From: Magicicada septendecula
Taxonomy: Eukaryota > Arthropoda > Insecta > Hemiptera > Cicadidae
DNA length: 64,000 nucleotides
Direction: 5' to 3'
Assembly: GCA_034769895.1 (NCBI GenBank)
Contig: CM068373.1
Span: 199,558,134-199,622,133 of the forward strand
The notes under the pieces were generated by a model. That model was not told the DNA's origin, made no database searches, and saw only the letters and a list, made by a program, of their open reading frames with translations. Positions 50,857 to 62,075 of this stretch are shown piece after piece. A program made the position numbers and the translations under genes. Numbering within the stretch: position 1 is the stretch's first letter; each line of letters begins with the position of its first letter.

Positions 50857-52829
50857 CTGGGGATTATCAGACTTAAATGGTAGCGAAACAACGAACCTAC
50901 CCTCTTGATTGCGATGAGTAGACTTAACGAAATGCTCCTCACAAGCTGACTCATTATTGATAGGTGCATTATCAGGGATAGTTTCGGTCTCCCAAATTTC
51001 TCGAGAGAATCCAGAATTTGACTGTCGTTGTTCCTAGCCAGGAACGAAACAGCAGGACCCTTATAACGGCAGTGTATGGGCAGATTGCCTGCTAGAATGT
51101 AGCCTAACCTTGTTTCCTGTATAATAGGAAAATGGGAACCGCGTACGTATTTGTTAGCTAAAATTAAATCTAGGTAAAATTGCGCTCCTAAAAGTATGTC
51201 GATGTCAGCTGATATGTTGAAATGTGGATCAGCGAGGAAAACGTTATCTGGAATGTTAAATTGATTTATGTCAAAAGATTGTGCTGACAGTTTATGGTTT
51301 AATGCAGATAAGACCGCACATTTTGCCTCGAAGCTAAATCTTTGATAGCGGGAAATAATGCGTATAGACGCTAGATTAGTGGCACAACACGCGGTATTAT
51401 TTATACCTGTAATCGGTATGTTAGATTTAGTCAAGTTAAGCCGTAATTTCTTGGCAAATGATTCCGTACAAAAATTTATTTGTGAACCCGCATCCAATAG
51501 AACTCTTCCGAGTTGTCTATTGCCAGCCCGGTCGATGACAAACACAATTGCTGTTGATAAAAGAATATTATTTGTAGATTGTAATTTGAGTGAACTGCTG
51601 CTGGCAGAAACTGGCTTTGACACATTGTTTATGTGCAACAATGTATGGTGCCGTTTTGAGCAGATCTTACATGATTGTTTAATCTTACAATTAGATGAGA
51701 AATGATCTGGTCTTAAACAATTGGTACAGCATTTATGATTTAATATAAATTGTCCTCGTTCTGATGTGCTTAGTGCACGAAATTTATCACACATGTAAAT
51801 TGGATGATTAGATTTACAGCATAAGCATGCATAATTATTTGACGCTGAGTGATAACTTTTAAATGCAGTGCTGCCAGCAGCGTTTCGTGATTTATGTTTG
51901 TCAGATTTATTATTGAATCTTAAACTTAGCTTGTTGAGCTGCTGTCCGGCACCGATAGGCAGTGTATTTTCTAACAACTGTCTACGTGCGTTTAAAAACT
52001 GAGTAAAACCTTGAAAGTGAGGAAGATTATCGGGGTCTACAGACTCCTTCCATAATTTAAACGTGGTATGGTCCAGTTTTGCTGACAATAATTGTAAAGT
52101 GATAAGCTCGAATGAATCCACTGACAGTTGCATGGCCGCCAGTGAATTAACGGAAGACGTTATCGTATTTATGAATTCTGCCAAACTTTGGACAGAGTCT
52201 TTAATTGTTGACTTTACCTCAAGTAAATTTTGAATATAATACTTAGCTAGTATGAATTTGTTGTCATATCTAGCGGACAGCCAACTCAACGCTATCGAAT
52301 TGTTTTCGTTACAAATAGGTAATGCCTTAATTAAATCTAGCGGCTCATTTTTCAGAGACGAATACAAATAGTGTAATTTCTGCACTGACGTTAGATCAGA
52401 TCTGGCGTGCACCAAGTCCAGAAATATTGAGTAGAAATGCTGCCATTCTAAGATATTGCCTGTGAAGCAGGGCAAACTTATCGGTTTTAGTTGCATATTG
52501 CTTGTTAATACGGGAGATACAGTCTGAATGTTAAAGGTTTCTATCACTTGTAAGATATTGGCTTCTGTTGAATATAACAGCTCTTTGACCTCAACTCGGT
52601 CTTCTTGAGCAGCGTTTATGTCTTTAGAAATGAGTTCAATTTCGGACTGTACCTCATCGTATTTTGTTGCCAAGCTTTTTAGAGTTTCAAGTCTAACTGT
52701 TAAAAAATATTTGGTCTTAGTGTTTTTGTCAAAGTTAATGATAGCCGAATTAATACGCACTATGGCAGACTTTAAGCCGCCTCTCTTTCTGACCAACACT
52801 TTGAGGCCTTCTTCAGCCATTTTACGCAC
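50817..52829 (-). pseudogene. BEL/Pao gag and protease
   Basis: 670 codons. Residues 1-300 are the helical BEL gag (EWQHFYSIFLDLVH, LHYLYSSLKNEP). Three zinc motifs: C-L-C-C...H....C at about 335-347, C-T-N-C....H....C at 368-381, C-K-I-C...HH...H at 387-399. Protease: VLLDAGSQINFC with DAGS at 446-449 where DSGS or DTGS is usual, which would hurt catalysis. The frame is otherwise intact until the shift into the RT frame. Confidence 0.9.
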
Positions 52830-53102
52830 CTGTTAATGATGTTAATGATGTGGTACCTGGTATGCGATGTCCTGATGCGTCGAGGCCGTGGAGAAGATGG
52901 CAAACACACAGACCGGGGAGATGACTGCTTAAACTGGAGTATTGACGCTAGCACATGGATGTTCTTGCAGTGATGTCGTCACGAGGCTCAATGGCGACGA
53001 AAGAAATGCTGGTTAAGTCCCGACACGGTCGGATCAGCGAATATGCTGAGTCGCCCGTGATGGCCAGAAATTGGGGCAGAAAAATAATGAAAAGGTGAAT
53101 GA

Positions 53103-53125
53103 CGAATCCCGGCACGGAGCGACCA
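53103..53125 (-). other. Candidate BEL/Pao primer-binding site
   Basis: Just inside the 5' LTR (after seven minus-strand bases of T and TG) reads TGGTCGCTCCGTGCCGGG, TGG being the complement of tRNA CCA. I could not match it to a specific tRNA. Confidence 0.4.
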
Positions 53126-53131
53126 AAAAAA

Positions 53132-53585
53132 TGTTATGTTGTGGTCCGAGTGGACCTAAAAAATGTGTTGATGACGGCACGTGTGTACTAAGAATTTTCT
53201 ATCATAAAGAATGCTGTTTGGGGTGCTATTGCCAGGATTCAGAATGATAACGATAGTGGACTGTATTAATACATTTATTAGGTTTCCTTTTTACACTTAA
53301 ATCACAGTGTTGAGATTGGCTAATTCTGAAAGATTTTAAATTTGAAGAAACCGATTCGTAAATGAAGCTACATTTTAGATGAGGCGCAAATGTGTGCCAC
53401 TCGGCTTACATTGAAAAAACGTTGGGGCCTAAGGCCTAAATAATTGTAGCGACAACAAGAAAATGAAACAGACAGAACAGGCAGCAAACGTGATGACTGT
53501 ATCGTTGTAAAAACGTGATAAGCACAATTTGAAAGCGTACAGATTAGCCAACCTATGAATGCGAAAAATACCACATTACTGTCCA
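53132..53585 (-). repeat. BEL/Pao 5' LTR
   Basis: Begins TGTTATGTTG and ends TTACTGTCCA on the + strand; direct repeat of 45848-46328. Confidence 0.9.
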
Positions 53586-54045
53586 ACGCTGTTTACGGAA
53601 AGTCATTGGAAAACGTTCAAAAACGGATAGATTTTCGTTTGGTGTCCAACGAACGCGATCTGATAAAGCTGATTGCGAGCCCAAGATTTTAGCGCGTAAA
53701 GGTGTACTACGAAGACTTGGTCAGTGTGATGATGAAAAAGAGAACCCTGTACCTCAACCGTCCGCTGTACGTGGGGTTTACAGTTTTGGATATTAGTAAA
53801 CTTGTGGTGTAAAGTTTTCATTACGATTACATAATCGCGAAATATGGATCTCGTGTTCGATGTGTATGACAGATACGGACTCTTTGTTGTGTGATATACG
53901 GACTGATGACGTTTACGCAGACATTAAGGAAAACCTTCATCTTTTCGATACATCAGAATATCCCGTGACGCATCCGTGTTATAGTGTGCTAAATAAAAAC
54001 GGTTGGGTACTTTTAAGGACAAAACGCATGCAAAACCTATTGTAA
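53586..54045 (+). pseudogene. polB: DNA polymerase B, C-terminal part after the BEL insertion
   Basis: Resumes with the second half of palm motif B (YGKSLENVQKRIDFR) and RLVSNERDLIKLI, then palm sequence, then motif C MTDTDSLL at about 53862 (the DTDS metal-binding aspartates intact), DDVYADIKENLHLF and DTSEYP. Stops and frameshifts occur at about 53690, 53810 and 53860. It ends at 54043-54045, and the last ~110 codons present in the left-arm copy are deleted here (the join to RING-tail sequence is near 54070). Confidence 0.88.
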
Positions 54046-54074
54046 AATTCGTCGGGTTGCGTCATCACTCTAAA

Positions 54075-54128
54075 TACGTGTCCCTTATGTAGAGCCACAT
54101 ACACCGCTTATATGAGAGCGTATTTCTA
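54075..54128 (+). pseudogene. RING-tail scrap, right arm
   Basis: Codons for CPLCRATYTAYMRA only; the rest of the RING frame was lost in the right-arm deletion. Confidence 0.5.
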
Positions 54129-54223
54129 GTTCGTTTCCACACATCAGTTTCAACCTACCACGCACATTGACTACTACGAATTACCTTCTTATGTTTTAGT
54201 CAAGAATCGACTACATCGAGACG

Positions 54224-54499
54224 ATGAGTTCTGACGAAGAAAGCGAAACTTACGAGTACGTTTCTTCGGATAATGAAGAAGTACAACGCGTTATGATCGA
54301 AACGTACGAGCACGTTTCTTTGGATGATGAAGAAGTACAACACGTTACGATAGCAATATTCTTATCAATGTTCCCACCTGAAAACCATTTAAATTTTATA
54401 GGATGCCCGATACCGCCCAAAGAACTAGTAAAAGCGGGTTTCTTTTATTCAGGTTACACCGATAAAAATGTCTATTTTCTTGTTACAAACGACTACTAA
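54224..54499 (+). CDS. BIR-like (IAP-related) protein, right-arm copy
   Basis: 91 codons: the same acidic repeats as the left copy, then MFPPENHLNFIGCPIPPKEL and VKAGFFYSGYTDKNVYFLV, ending NDY. The BIR-like core is conserved between arms, with few replacements, but lacks the CF.C zinc ligands expected after D.V, so zinc binding is doubtful. A longer degraded frame continues to about 54660. Confidence 0.45.
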   Translation: MSSDEESETYEYVSSDNEEVQRVMIETYEHVSLDDEEVQHVTIAIFLSMFPPENHLNFIGCPIPPKELVKAGFFYSGYTDKNVYFLVTNDY

Positions 54500-54738
54500 G
54501 AACGACTAAACAAAGTGCGGTCCGAAAAGGAAGAGCAAATTCATACTCGCGCTAACCAGCTGTTAATGAAAGGGCAAGAAGGTTTTGTCTAATGCACGAA
54601 ATAAGCCAGTAAAAAATTATTTAAAAATCTATGCTGCTGCTGTGACGGAAGTGTTTATAATTAATCGATATCTCACTACCTCCTCTCCCACAATCTCGTA
54701 TACCTCAGTGTTTCACAGTACGCGTCGAGAACGGACGC

Positions 54739-55020
54739 ATGGAGCTATTAACTTCGTACGAGTACAGACGTTGTAATGACTTAAAGCACGCAGTACTGTA
54801 CCTTGTAGAATTTTTTGTATACAACGTTTTGACGCAAAAATTTGTTGCACTGATCCGTGACGAGGAGACAAAGTACAAAGAAAACGTTCCGAAGAAATTG
54901 TTTACGGACGTTTTACAACATACAACGTGTCTGTTCCGTGAGACGGACCGATCGTTAGCGTTCCTAGTGGTACGGAACACATTGCATGTAACGAAAAAAG
55001 AATGGGAGTCGACGAGCTAG
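54739..55020 (+). CDS. Gene B1, small beta-rich protein, right arm
   Basis: 93 codons, MELLTSYEYRRCNDLKH ... QKFVALIRDEETKYKENVPKKLF ... CLFRETDRSLAFLVV ... KEWESTS. The FVALI.DEE..YK..VPKK and LFRE...LAFLV pattern parallels gene C (VIATIQDYRD..KYRVYLPKR and LHLVYRG), so the two look like paralogs. It overlaps gene B2 by 19 bases in a different frame. Intact here, frameshifted in the left arm. Confidence 0.5.
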   Translation: MELLTSYEYRRCNDLKHAVLYLVEFFVYNVLTQKFVALIRDEETKYKENVPKKLFTDVLQHTTCLFRETDRSLAFLVVRNTLHVTKKEWESTS

Positions 55021-55520
55021 CAATCATACTCGACTTTCACTGTTTCGTGGACGATAACGGAAACGAACTCGTCAAGGAACTGGCCGTTATGGACGTCACC
55101 CCATTTGCCACCAGGCACTGGATATTTGCACCACCAGTGGACACGATCGGTTCGAATCACAAACATGCGAGGACGAACCGATGGCTAACGGAGCATTTTC
55201 ATGGACAAGTGTGTATGGACGGGGAGACATCGCACGAACATCTTGTCTCGATATTAGTAAAATACACGTTTCCTTTTAACTACGTGTTCGTAAAAGGATT
55301 ACAAAAAAAACGATTTCTGGAGAAGCGTATCGTGCATTTCAATATTATAAATTTAGAAGATTTCGGTTGTCCTAAACTCGAACAATTACTTTCGATGCAC
55401 GGAACAGTCTGTTTCGCGCACCGCTTAATTCCAGAAATATGTACAAGTCATAGAGTACACGTTTTACGGGAGCGGGTTGTATCAGATTTTAGACTCATCA
55501 GTAGGTTTCTGGTAAATTAA
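55002..55520 (+). CDS. Gene B2, possible RNase H-fold/exonuclease-like protein, right arm
   Basis: 172 codons from ATG inside the end of B1 to a stop at 55518-55520. Landmarks: ILDFHCFVDDNGNELVKELAV at residues ~8-28, WIFAPP, NRWLTEHFHG, DGETSHEHLVSILVKY, NIINLEDFGCPKLEQL, CFAHRL. The first segment (hydrophobic strand, D.H, then KELA) resembles the first strand of exonuclease-like RNase H folds, and similar unnamed proteins occur near insect polymerase B elements. Catalytic identity is a guess. B1-B2 overlap suggests coupled expression as in compact viral genomes. Confidence 0.5.
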   Translation: MGVDELAIILDFHCFVDDNGNELVKELAVMDVTPFATRHWIFAPPVDTIGSNHKHARTNRWLTEHFHGQVCMDGETSHEHLVSILVKYTFPFNYVFVKGLQKKRFLEKRIVHFNIINLEDFGCPKLEQLLSMHGTVCFAHRLIPEICTSHRVHVLRERVVSDFRLISRFLVN

Positions 55521-55599
55521 GAACATTTTTGTTTTATTTAGCATCATTTCGCTTGCATAAAAATAACTGCCTTCGCCTAACCCCCTTCCGCGCACGACA

Positions 55600-55872
55600 G
55601 GAGTCGATTACATCACGCTGTCTAGACGCATAAAAAATTAGTGCGGCCGTCTTGTCGCCTGTTCCCACACGCTCGACTGGTGTCGATGACATCACCCTGT
55701 CTAGACGTATAAAAAATAACAGAGTCGTCTCCTCTCCCCTTTTCCGTCCGACTAAAGCCGATTGCATCACCTTGTCTAGCAGGATAAAAAAAATTAGAGC
55801 CGTCGACATGTTCCCACACGCTCGAGCGGAGTCGATGACATCACCCTGTCTAGACGTATAAAAAAATAACCG
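55600..55872 (+). promoter_or_regulatory. Four tandem TATA modules, right arm
   Basis: Units at 55602, 55679, 55757 and 55831 read GTCGATGACATCACCCTG or close variants, GTCTAGAC, then GTATAAAAAA (one unit GCATAAAAAA, one CAGGATAAAAAA). Spacing 74-78 bp. They point outward to the remnant of gene C. Confidence 0.6.
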
Positions 55873-56040
55873 GGTCGCCTCCCCCCACCAACCCACTGAA
55901 CATGGCGTGTGAAAGCGGCTTGCATCCTGTTTCACAGGGTTAATAATAACCGCGTCTACTGGTTCCCCCTCCCATGCGCTGTCCGGTTTTCTCCTCCTTA
56001 ACAGCCTCCCTACTTATACCGGTACGAACGAGCGTTATTA

Positions 56041-56090
56041 ATGCAGACCTTGACAGACGCGCAAGCGAAATACATATTTTAGATTAATAC
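56041..56090 (+). pseudogene. Gene C, deleted right-arm copy
   Basis: Only the first ~10 codons (T-D-A-Q-A-K-Y matching the left copy) and the bases at the stop remain; about 330 bp between them are deleted. Confidence 0.75.
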
Positions 56091-56099
56091 CCGATGGAC

Positions 56100-57070
56100 A
56101 TCTTATGAATTAACAATTATATTTGTATTTTATAATGTATTATTTATCTTGTAATATATAACGCTTAGACGTATTTCATTTGTTTTAATTATAAGCAATC
56201 TTCATTACAATTCATTGTTTGTGCGTATACATATTATGTATTTTAACTTTTAATATATCGTGCTTACATATATTTCAACTGTTTTAAATGTGCACAATTG
56301 CCATTGTATGTGTGTGCGTTTACATATTATGTACTTTAATTTGTAATTACATGTATTTCCTTTGTTTTAATTATACGCAATTGTGTGTGCGTTTAAATAT
56401 TGTATTTTAACTTGAAATATCACGTTTTTCTACCGAAGAGATACGCAGGCGTTTTCGTTGACGACGAGTTAAAAAATTTAGCGTAATATTCACTACATCT
56501 CGTTTACCGTGGAGAAAAAGACAGGGCTTACGTGATAAATATTTTACAGTAAGACCAGATGAACGTCTTACGAATTAACAATTATATTTGTATTTCATAA
56601 TGTATGTATTAGTTACCATGTAATATATAACGCTTAGACGTATTTCATTTGTTTTAATTATAAGCAATTGTCATTACAATTCATTGTGTGTGCGTATACA
56701 TTTTATGTATTTTAACTTGTAATATATCGTGCTTACATATATTTCAACTGTTTTAAATGTACACAATTGTCATTGTATGCGCGTGCGTTTAAATATTATG
56801 TATTTTAATTTGTAATTAGTATAATTACATGTATTTAATTTATTTTTATTATACGCAATTATGTATGCGTTTACATATTCTATTTTAACACATAATATTG
56901 TATGCTTACATATATTTCATTTGTTTTAATTATACTCAATTGTCATTGTGCAGGTGTTTACATATTATGTATTTCGTAATAGTCACTACTTTTTACGTTT
57001 ACATATTATGTATTTTAACTTGTAATATATTTTGCTTACATGTATTTTATTTGTTTTAATTAAACATTAT
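56100..57070. repeat. AT-rich tandem subrepeats, right arm
   Basis: Inverted counterpart of 38090-39100, including the gene C fragment at 56411-56573. Confidence 0.8.
56411..56573 (+). pseudogene. Partial duplicate of gene C, right arm
   Basis: Mirror of 38631-38795, with the same break points. Confidence 0.7.
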
Positions 57071-57099
57071 TGCTTTAACATTTCACTGTAATTTAACTT

Positions 57100-57830
57100 C
57101 TGTAATTTAACTTCAAAAGCCCTTCGAATATTAACACTATTCTAAATAACAGTATAACTATTCACCAGCCAATGTACAAGCTAGAACGAACGTTGTGTGC
57201 TGTCCGTTCATGTGTTATTACATACAATCAATTAAAAAATTGCTTTATGATAATACACTACAGAAACTGAAAAGTAAATTTTAAAACAAACTGCTAGAAC
57301 AAGCGTTCGTGTGTTATTCAATTTTAGAAAAATTTAATTGTATTTAAAATAATTACTTCATGATAATACACTACAGAAACTAACCGAGATCTTCTGAGTT
57401 TCACCGAATGATGTCCTGGCAGATTCTTGCAATGTTTTGTAATCTAACTCAGCAAATCCTCCAGCTTTTATAACGAAAAGCCCACACATGGATGCACGCA
57501 AAAGTGAAGGTATCAGGTAATGCACACCTATGATAAAAAAAAGCGACACGCAAAGGCGACAAAGATTCTATGGTTAACCACACCCGAAATCAAGGACTAC
57601 CGCTGTCGAATATGAGCCAATATTCCTTTCTACCTCGACTCACTTTTTTTTGATAGAAATAATTTTCAACTATGAACATACGCAATAATATAAATGGTAA
57701 TTATTTTTTCCATTCGTGTTACACAATTTACAAATGAATTATTTTTCATTTATACACGACGGATTAAACCGAAGAGAGTTTCATACGTGAGATGCAGAAA
57801 ACACTAGTTTTTTTTTACTACGCTTATCCG
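57100..57830. other. Arm spacer, right arm
   Basis: Mirror of 37561-38090, with CTTTTATA at 57465-57472. No gene supported. Confidence 0.5.
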
Positions 57831-58237
57831 AGAGGTATTACATACCCATCAGAATAATATAAATGGTAATTATTATACATGTATGATGTGTTTTAGACAA
57901 TTTTTACAAGAGCAATTGTTTTTCAATTATGCAGTGCATACACGCGGGGATATGTCATGTGAATTTCTTACAACAGATGCAGACGAGACTACACTTTTTC
58001 TACATACCCATCATAATAATATAAATGATAAATATCTTACATGCATGATGTGTGTTAGACAATTTTTACAAGTGCAATGTTTTCACTTATGCAGTGCATA
58101 CACGCGGGGAGAATTTCTTACAACAGATACAGACGAGACTACACTTTTTTTAATGTCCATGCGATACAAATTACATATCACTCAGAATATTATACTTCTC
58201 ATCTTCCGTGCATGATATATGTATTTTCCATACATTA
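57831..58237. repeat. Subterminal tandem repeats, right arm
   Basis: About two copies of the ~170-bp unit of 36930-37560; the arms differ in copy number. Confidence 0.7.
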
Positions 58238-61200
58238 TGACGGTACGTTTCAGCACCGTAGACATATAATCTGATATAATAGTAAAACACCAGTCATGAG
58301 TACTAGTATAAACCATGGATGATAAGAAAACTTAAAAAATAAATCTATAATAAACATAGTATGTCAATCCCAAATTAAAACTAAAGCAGTCGATGAAGAA
58401 TAAATAAATATTGAAAAAAGTGCAACACAGTAGTTATAATAAAAAATTAGAAGAGAAACACACAGAAAACTATAATAACGTGATAAACCCAATAGATATG
58501 GTAAGTGAGGGGTAAAAATAAAACGAACCACGAAAATCAGAATGAATAAAATGAAACATGCGACAGACTACAAGAAAGTGGAATCAACATTGAATAAATA
58601 ATGAATTGAAGAAGCAAAGAACTAGGGTAGAAAACACTGAGAAAAGTAGATTAAACCTAAATACATTACAATTAGGTCCAGAATCAAATAAAGCCACCCC
58701 AAATTAATTGAAGATAACATAAAAGATAAAGATCAAATAACAAGTAAACTAACATAAAAACTCAATGCAGTAGAGTCAATAAAATGAAATGCATGTATTA
58801 GTATAGAAAAATATTGTAATTAAACGATATTAAGGCAAGTGCAGTGGGGGTGTAATACAAAAAAAATCAGTGATGATCAGAGATCATGGTATAAACCAGT
58901 GGAGGAGGAGTGAAAAGTGAGATAGTGGTCTTATGAAACAAATAACAGGTAGTATGAACCAGAAAGTAGTAGTAATATATAGTTTAAGTATTTTCTAAAA
59001 GAACCATGTTTATTATGTAGTAATTAATAAATAGAATAGGCTAATAGATTTAATAAGTTAATGTATTATACACCCATGTTTGTTGTGATATAAGTAATTA
59101 ATAGAAAAGATTTATATACCCAATGATGGAAGGTGTCAAACGCCCATGTTTTTTTGCATTGTAAGTAGTTGATAGAAGGGGTCAGTATACACTATAATTT
59201 AAGTTGTTATAACCATCTGTTTAAATGTTTGTTAATTGTTTAAGAAATGTTAGTTTAAAAAAATATTTAAATTGTCATAACCAGGTAATTGGGGCATATC
59301 ATTGTGTATAAGAAAATGTTGTATAAAAACAACTAAATGCTAGGCCTATAGATCAAAAGAACTGAGTCAAACTCAAATAACACTAAATTATCCAGCATGA
59401 ACATCTCTAAATTAAAGAAAATGAACACAAAGCCAAAAACAGTAATAAAACAGGAAAGGTAGTGATAAAATTGTATGTATAAAGCTAACATAACTGTAAC
59501 AAGATAGATAGGAAGCATAATTATAGCATATATGTCAGGCCATTGAGTTAATATGGTACCAGTTATTGTTATCATAGGAAGTGTATGAGTAGGTATTTGA
59601 AACTGTGATGTTATATGTAAGGTAAGGATACGTAGAATTGTTGTTAGTAGTAAGGATAATCATATTAGAATATATTAAATTAGCAAAACAAACAATAACC
59701 AATCTCAGGCAAGATTAGGTCAAGTCCTAAGAAACACAAATTTATAAACATGTCAAAACAGTAAATGGGTCGAAATGGGGCACATTTGTTATCAAAATTA
59801 TTTAATTCTACCAAGCAATGGCATGGTGTAGATCAAATGTAAATTAAAATCAAAATAAACAAAAATATTATGAGGTGACAGAAATGAAAGCCCTAGATTT
59901 CAAATAATGTAAAGTCACCTGATCTGAGGTCATGGAGTTTGAACCAACCACAGAACACAAAACAAGGTCATCAACGGAAATTAAACGTATTTTGTACTCA
60001 CTCAATTGTTAAACGTTAAACTGAAAAGTCCAACAGCGTGTAGCTGAGAATCAAGTTTTAATATTAAACCAGTAAATTTCACACCAAGAAACAGAAATAT
60101 GCGATAAACAGATAACTGAAGAGGCATTCAGCACAATACACGAATCTGAAAACGAGAAAAAACTTAACATTGATGGGAATTTGATGAAATTAACCACCTC
60201 TCACGTGAGCGTCATCTTTTATCGTAAGCAGAGTTGGTGAGGATTTTGGCTAACTATACGGGTCAACTACATCACGTCACAACACCATTTCAACTTAAAA
60301 ACACAGTTAATCCAGACACTTATAAACCTCAATAAACTATTTTTCGAAGACAGTATGAACATTACATTACTTAAACCAATTTTAATCTGACATTGGAAGG
60401 AGCATAATCTCAAATACGGAGCAAAGGCAGTCGGCCATTTTGAAATTGTGGTAAGATCGCTGTTTAACGTGTAGGCAACTTCTGAATATGAACAATTATA
60501 AACCAACAGCTAACACAGACATACTTTGTTAGTTATTAAGAATTAGATTTATAACAGTGTGATGCATTGTATTTTTACTGTAACGCGTTTTTTCTATCTT
60601 TATTAACAACTCAAAGAACCCCATTACCTGAGAAAGAAACATTATATTGTAAATTTTTTTTAAGTACTGTTTGTCATAGTCGGAAGCAGTGAGAGAATCG
60701 AATCAAGTTGTAACCGTTCGACTCACGGATCGGTAGACCGGACCATTTCGAAAAAAATAAAAGAAAAAAAACAGATAATAAATTATAAATTAACCTGTTA
60801 ATCATATCAGTTTCTTTTTTATTTGTGAGAGTCGTTACAGTAGTCAGTAATTACAGGTGACAGAGGAGAGAAGTTGCGGCGAGAGCAGGGACATCGAGTA
60901 CGTCGCCACTAAAGCGGAATAACCTCACAGACAGGGGCGAAAATAGATCGATTGGCGCATCAACCGACTCGATCAGATTATCTATTGCAGATTTAATAAT
61001 TTTTCTCGGCGCCGATTCAAACGATACGGATGCGTACAATACTCTCGCTATTGTGAAGCCGTTAATAATTGAAAAACTAACGAACCACTCGACAACAAAT
61101 ATAATAACATAAACGACAAAACAAAACATTATTCTTATAAAATTGACGCATCCAACGTGTGGCTTTTCACCCGTGGAAAGCGACGTTCTTATAAAATTGA

Positions 61201-61250
61201 CGATCCCAAAATTCGTGGCTTTCACGAATGACACGAGAAAGTAATCTTAT
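58238..61250. mobile_element. Right-arm-only 3-kb segment of unknown origin
   Basis: The left arm is continuous across this point (GAAAATAC before and ATGGATGTGTGATAT after, in mirrored order), so this is an insertion in the right arm or a clean deletion in the left. The first 2.5 kb are A-rich with no gene. The last 400 bp are richer in GC and carry the ORF at 60851-61234 and repeats of CTTATAAAATTGACG. No terminal repeat or target duplication longer than 2-4 bp is evident. Confidence 0.55.
60851..61234 (-). CDS. Unidentified 127-codon ORF with one membrane segment
   Basis: MSFVKATNFGIVNFIRTSL..., a hydrophobic stretch (FCFVVYVIIFVVEWFVSFSII, about residues 37-57) long enough for one membrane span, then a mixed C-terminal part (IDNLIESVDAPIDLF, GDVLDVPALAA). 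A Pol II poly-A signal AATAAA lies about 28 bases past the stop on the same strand (complement of TTTATT at about 60818), which hints at a real 3' end. No family recognised. Confidence 0.35.
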   Translation of the reverse strand: MSFVKATNFGIVNFIRTSLSTGEKPHVGCVNFIRIMFCFVVYVIIFVVEWFVSFSIINGFTIARVLYASVSFESAPRKIIKSAIDNLIESVDAPIDLFSPLSVRLFRFSGDVLDVPALAATSLLCHL

Positions 61251-61800
61251 AAAATGGATGTGTGATATACAATTTTTACAAGTGAATTGGTTTTCAATTA
61301 TGCGCCGAGGGAACAAGAGTTTCGAGGAAGTTGGACGCAGCGCACACATTCTTTTAGCGTCGAGGGAGACCTAGTCATCGAGAGTTTCGAGGAACTTTTT
61401 TCCACAGTAATATGTAATTTCCGCAGACACACGTCGTCCAATCTACGGCCGGTCCGCGGCCGGGCGGCGGACGGCGGACGGCGGCTAAAGTCCGTTATGC
61501 ACCGAGGGACCTGAGAGTTTCTTACAACAGATGCAGAAGAAGACGACACTACACCGTTTTACCTGAACACACTACCCGACACACACGTTCTCATTAAACA
61601 CGTCCATCAAAAATCAAATTTATCTTTACCATCCATACGCCAACCAATCGTCGACGACGTCCTGGCCACGGCCAGGCGGCAGAGGGCGAACGGCGTCCGC
61701 GCCTTAATTTAAAATTTATCACCACCGTTCATACACGACCAAACAACGCATTGCCCGCCAATACACGTCACACTGCTTTTCCGACATGGCCGACGTCTTT
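61251..61800. repeat. GC-rich subterminal block, right arm
   Basis: Mirror of 36377-36930, with CGGCCGGTCCGCGGCC and the GGCGGACGGCGGACGG run at about 61450-61490. Confidence 0.6.
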
Positions 61801-61847
61801 TCTACGACATCCCCACCATCAACCAACTTGACCGATCTTCCACCTGT

Positions 61848-62075
61848 CACGTGACAACCCCACCACCGTCACGTGACCACCCCAACACAGTCACGTGATA
61901 CACATGAGATCATAGCCAGTGACGACAAGATGCCGTGAGAGGTAGCTGGCTCAGGAGCTCTCCAGGTTCAGCTGATATGACGTCATAGCCAGTGACGTCA
62001 CGATGACGTCAGAGCTAGATGGCCTAGGAGCCCCCCTGGGATCAGCTGATATGACGTCATAGTCAGTGATGTCAC
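61848..62075. promoter_or_regulatory. Terminal CRE and E-box cluster, right
   Basis: Perfect TGACGTCA at 61978, 61993, 62004 and 62052; TGATGTCA (62068) and TGACATCA (about 62077) look like CpG-decayed copies. CACGTG at 61848, 61870 and 61892. Mirrors the left terminus. Confidence 0.6.

Larger units (their letters stand above)
45848..53585 (-). mobile_element. BEL/Pao LTR retrotransposon
   Basis: Two direct LTRs (45848-46328 and 53132-53585) bracket a minus-strand gag-pol. Order gag, protease, RT, RNase H, integrase, with the BEL-type gag and CCHC arrangement. It lies in the polymerase B gene and must be younger than it. Pol is broken at three places and the LTRs differ at a dozen or more sites by eye, so it is not recent. 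Confidence 0.93.

Noticed and set aside
57883..58274. ORFs MMCFRQFLQ... in the right arm and their left-arm counterparts
   Set aside because: They translate the ~170-bp tandem repeats; repeat structure explains the frame.
60690..60760. tRNA-like or primer-site string in the right-arm-only segment
   Set aside because: Contains GTTCGACTC but no A box or paired stems at proper distance.
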